Shown here: piece after piece, positions 60,396 through 64,000 of the stretch
How positions within the stretch are numbered: the stretch's first letter is position 1
Layout of the letters: each line of letters begins with the position of its first letter
Assembly: GCA_016987375.1 (NCBI GenBank)
Contig: PJRA01000263.1
Span: 6,097,274-6,161,273, forward strand
DNA from: Brachionus koreanus
Lineage: Eukaryota > Rotifera > Eurotatoria > Ploima > Brachionidae
Length of the DNA stretch: 64,000 nt
Direction of reading: 5' to 3'
Notes under the pieces: model-generated
Database searches by the model: none
What the model saw: the letters and a program-made list of their open reading frames with translations, nothing else
What the model was told of the DNA's origin: nothing
Position numbers and translations under genes: made by a program

Positions 60396-63146
60396 ATGAG
60401 CGTTACGATTTCCAATGTGCCAGATCCTTTGCCTCCAGCAGTCACAAAACTCCTAATAGATAAATTGTATGAAAAGCGAAAAACAGCTGCGCTGGACGTT
60501 GAAAAGTAATTGAAATATTGATCTGGACATTTAAAAAAATTACACTTTTTTATAGAATAATTAAAGATAATCTTTCTTCCGGAAATCATTCTGAAATATC
60601 TAAAATTGTAAAGTATTTAAGTAACAATTATGTTTTATCCCAAAACCAAAATAATAAGAAAGGAGGCTTGATTGGTCTGGCTGCATGTGCTATAGCTCTA
60701 GGAAAAGTAATCTTATCATCAAATTGTTCACTTTTGATTCAATTTCTAATAAAAACACTGAAACCTAGGAGGCTGTTAAATATCGAAACGATTTAGTTCC
60801 ATCTGTTTTGGCTTGTTTTAGCGATCCTGACTCACGCGTTCGTTATTACGCTTGTGAGTCCCTTTACAATATAGTCAAAGTTTTGAGGGGCAATGTCCTT
60901 ATCTATTTCAATGAGATTTTTGATGGTCTTTGCAAGCTTTGCTGTGATATGGATCTGAATGTACGAAATGGTGCTGAATTGTTGGACCGACTTTTGAAAG
61001 ACACAGTCACTGAAAATTCAAGCAATGAAAAATTTGATATAATAGTATTCATGCAATTACTCAGAGAACGAATTTATGTTAAAAATTCATTTGTCAGACA
61101 ATTTTTGGTATCCTGGGTAAGAGAATTTAAAACAAAAATTTTAATTTTGTTTGCAAGTTATTTCAAAGCTTAAAGTTCTTGATTCCGAGCCAAACATTAA
61201 TATTATTTTACATATATCTGATCTACTTGATGGTCTTTTTCAAATATTGGACGACTCAAATTCAGAAATCAAAAAAATGTAATTAAAATTTTTAAATTTT
61301 TACGATTTAAAATAATTTTGTACAAAAAGGTGTGAGAGTTTGTTGGGCGATTTTCTTAAGGAAATTTCCAATCCTCAGATGAAATCCAAATATGAATTAA
61401 TGATTAACATTATTCTGATCCATTGTGGAAACGTAAATGGTATTTAATTAGATTTTAAATTTGAAAAAAAAATTTTATTTATTCAATTCATTAATTAGAT
61501 GATTCAATACAGATGACTGCAATGATGTGGCTAAAAGAACTAATACATCTACTAAATGAAGAAGCAGTTTTTTTTATGCCCGGAATACTAAACGTAGTTT
61601 TACCATGCTTTTCTTATGGAGATGAAAGCTTAAAGAAAAATATCCTTTTAAAAATGAATAAATTTTTGGCTCATCATTATTTTAGAGTTTAGTGAAAATA
61701 CTGCATACATTTAATAGCTTAAAATTTTCTTTAACAAATACATAAATATAAAAGAATTATCTAAAGTAATTAATTCAAAATTGTGGAGCTTAATCGAAAA
61801 ACTAAGCCAAGAAAAAAGGTACAATTTTAATCACAGTAGTTACTTTCTAAAATTAAATATATGAATATCTAAGTGAAGAAAAAATAGCATTATTGAAAAA
61901 AATTGCGGTTGATAAGTTAATTGAAACACTATCCAGATTCACAATTACTCCCAGTGATATTAATACAGTGACAACAACCATTGAATCTTTGAGATGGCTA
62001 TTGCACTTGGTTAACAAGCTTCCTCAATTTATTCTGAGTCAAATTGACAATTTTTTTCATATTCTAATCGCATTTTTATCTGATTCATCCAAAGAAGCAA
62101 TCGAATTGGATTTGAAAATTCTGGCCGTGATTTCATCTAGCAAATTACTAATTGATACAAATAATCAAAACGAAAGTTTAACAGCTAATTTTCCCAATTA
62201 TAATAAGTATTTTTCTTTGTTTATGAGTGAACTTTTGGATCTGTTTCGAAAAGATCAAAATTTAAGATACGAAAAAGGATCGTCTATTATTAAGTAATTA
62301 TCTATGTTTCGATTTCGATAAATTTTTATTTAAATTAATCTGATAGGACTCTATGCATATTAATCAATCCTGAAGATATATTTAGGATGTTTGCTGAAAT
62401 ACTGTCAACAGAAAAAGATAGCGAATTTGCCATTAGTATGGTCGATATTTTGAATTCAATTCTTTTAACTTCATGTGAGTGCTTTGACTTGCGTAACTCA
62501 CTAAAAGACTTTAATACACAAGTAAGTTTTATTTTTTCATTTTAAAATTTTTTTAGCTGTTTTTCTAGGAAAGTTTATCGTTATTCATCTGTTTGTATAA
62601 AACTTGGTGTCATAATCCTATAGCTGCAATAGCACTATGCTTACTTTCTCAAAATTATGAACATGCATTTAATTTGGTTAATCTTTTGTAAGACCATTTT
62701 TTGTTTTGATTAAAAAAATTAATTATTAAATAATAAAAAGGGGTGATATAGAAATTACACTCAACCTGTTGATTACTATTGATAAATTGGTTCAATTGAT
62801 AGAGTCCTCAATTTTTACATGTTAGTTAAATAATTGTATATTTTTTTAAATATTTAATTTTTTAAAAGATCTAAGACTTCATTTACTGCAAGTTGAAGAA
62901 AACCAATATTTGGTCCGTGCGCTATATGGACTCTTGATGATTTTACCTCAAAGCGATGCCTTTTTTGCTCTAAAACATCGCCTTGATTGCGTTCCAAACT
63001 ATTACAATAAAATATCCGATTCAAATCAAAATAAGCTCATGTCAACTCCAGAAAGAAAAAAAATTGATTTCAAAGAATTGTTGGACCATTTTTTACAAGT
63101 TCAAGAGAGACAAAAATTTTTTAAAAAACAAAATAATTTAATTTGA
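60396..63146 (+). CDS. VAC14: VAC14, scaffold of the PIKfyve complex
   Basis: HEAT-repeat scaffold that assembles PIKfyve and FIG4 to make PI(3,5)P2 on endosomes. Exons: 60396-60505, 60556-60706, 60769-61116, 61169-61278, 61330-61439, 61499 to about 61686, about 61718-61818, 61874-62293, 62347-62521, 62569-62687, 62741-62820, 62869-63146. Conserved blocks: [82 protein letters not shown], and [18 protein letters not shown] with HRLDCVPN. The join between the sixth and seventh exons is uncertain: the in-frame choice leaves an intron of only about 31 bp. About 730 residues (human 782); the poorly conserved central loop is shortened. Confidence 0.93.
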
Positions 63147-63924
63147 TCTATTTTTGATGAAATTTTATTTTTCATAAGTATAAGATTTTCAACCATTTTA
63201 TAGATCTAAAAATATATCAATAAATAAAAAATGAAAAGTATTTTTTGTACGTAATTTAAGAAAAAAAAAGAAGCACGTATTTAAGAGAACTTTCGAGATG
63301 AATCACACAAAAACAATAAAAAATCTCTTGTTGTCTTCCAATTGAAAGCTCATTAAATGTAGCTTAAATCTAACTAGTTTTTACTTTTTTATACACAAAA
63401 GCATCATAAAATTTTTTGATTTCTTCAAGTTTAGACAGCTCTTAAGCAGGACGATTGTCTAATCAAGAAACAGCCTCATGTAGGACATAAAGAATTAATT
63501 ATCTTTTTAAAAAAAATTAAACTGTGTTGCATATTGATTTTTCGACAATCTTTATTAAAAGCAGATAATTTTTAGATTTTTTAGCTATAAATAAAAACCT
63601 CTTACTTTTTTTTGCAATTTTTCAATTTGGTCTTTTAATCTAATAAATATCATAAAAGATATTTTTTTTTTATTTTTTTCAAGTTTTTCAGAAACAAAGC
63701 TCATTAAAAAAATTTTCTAAAATTTAATTTTATTGATGAAGAAAAATTAGTGATAAAAAAATTCTAAATTACGTTCTTTTAAGTAATTCTACAAAATAGA
63801 TAGATTTAATTAACTCTTCCACTAACATGATCTCGTTCGCTAGTTCAGGATTCAATTTCAGTCCCTGCAAACATTTATTTCGTACCATCTGCATTCATTA
63901 CAATTATTGAATTTTTATTGCTTA
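63147..63924. other. Intergenic, downstream of VAC14
   Basis: A+T-rich, with an AATAAA near 63221 for VAC14. No gene seen. Confidence 0.6.
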
Positions 63925-64000
63925 ACGGGTGATGCATAAGTAAATGAACAAAAATTAAAAGCGAATATCTCAAAAAATAAAAATGATATTAAGTTCTGGT
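63925..64000. mobile_element. Second copy of the 12.2-kb mariner-type element, truncated by window end
   Basis: After TA (63923-63924) the sequence acgggtgatgcataagtaaa and the next 50 bp repeat the left end of the element at 12171 with only a few mismatches. The same orientation is seen as at 12171. The rest lies outside the window. Confidence 0.88.

Noticed and set aside
1..64000. CRISPR arrays, bacterial promoters, ribosome binding sites, rRNA
   Set aside because: None seen; the window is eukaryotic with spliceosomal introns throughout.

Overview
This is an A+T-rich animal (metazoan) nuclear contig. Coding regions are split by short GT-AG introns, mostly 40-80 bp. Intergenic and long-intron DNA is littered with decayed transposons. 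The gene set (CFAP74, GRB2, Lgl with its aPKC site cluster, SIRT1, a secreted heme peroxidase, VAC14) rules out bacteria and points to a small bilaterian. Composition, intron size and LINE content would suit a monogonont rotifer such as Brachionus, but that placement is inference only.

Layout. 1-7.5 kb: 3' two thirds of CFAP74 (+), whose introns carry hAT-like MITEs and an RTE-type LINE tail. 8.6-10.6 kb: SIRT1 (+). 10.6-13.4 kb: no intact gene; a Tc1/mariner-type element with its interior lost in an assembly gap sits inside an inverted copy of a downstream exon. 14.0-15.3 kb: four-exon gene of unknown function (+). 15.4-17.7 kb: broken minus-strand coding sequence and a PIF1-helicase fragment. 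18.7-19.6 kb: short minus gene ending in the CEP290 C-terminal motif. 20.5-21.2 kb: GRB2 (+), followed by a LINE remnant and a duplicate of GRB2's last exon. 23.6-26.5 kb: SLC7-type cationic amino acid transporter (-). 28.7-33.7 kb: TXNDC11 (+), with a LINE and a tRNA-derived SINE in its long intron. 37.6-41.9 kb: Lgl (+). 43.5-46.0 kb: heme peroxidase (+). 46.4-49.4 kb: terminal-inverted-repeat elements and an integrase fragment. 49.5-50.7 kb: membrane-anchored JmjC protein (-). 51.1-52.5 kb: NSMCE4 (-). 54.0-55.6 kb: SLC36 transporter (+). 55.7-57.9 kb: NSUN6 (+). 58.3-60.2 kb: GTF3C1 C-terminal-like protein (-). 60.4-63.1 kb: VAC14 (+). A second copy of the mariner-type end begins at 63925 and runs off the window.

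The genes do not form one pathway. They cover cilia (CFAP74, CEP290-like), signalling and polarity (GRB2, Lgl), amino acid transport (SLC7, SLC36), the secretory/oxidative system (TXNDC11, peroxidase), genome maintenance and transcription (NSMCE4, SIRT1, GTF3C1-like), RNA methylation (NSUN6) and PI(3,5)P2 control (VAC14). The most unusual signals are: (i) duplicated terminal exons whose copies begin at the splice acceptor and were later invaded by DNA transposons, one with a clean empty-site reference inside the window; (ii) two genes that match only the C-terminal ends of very large proteins; (iii) a peroxidase lacking the heme-linking Asp; and (iv) several MITE families with readable target duplications. 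Exon coordinates were worked out by hand from frame, splice sites and family similarity, without database searches.
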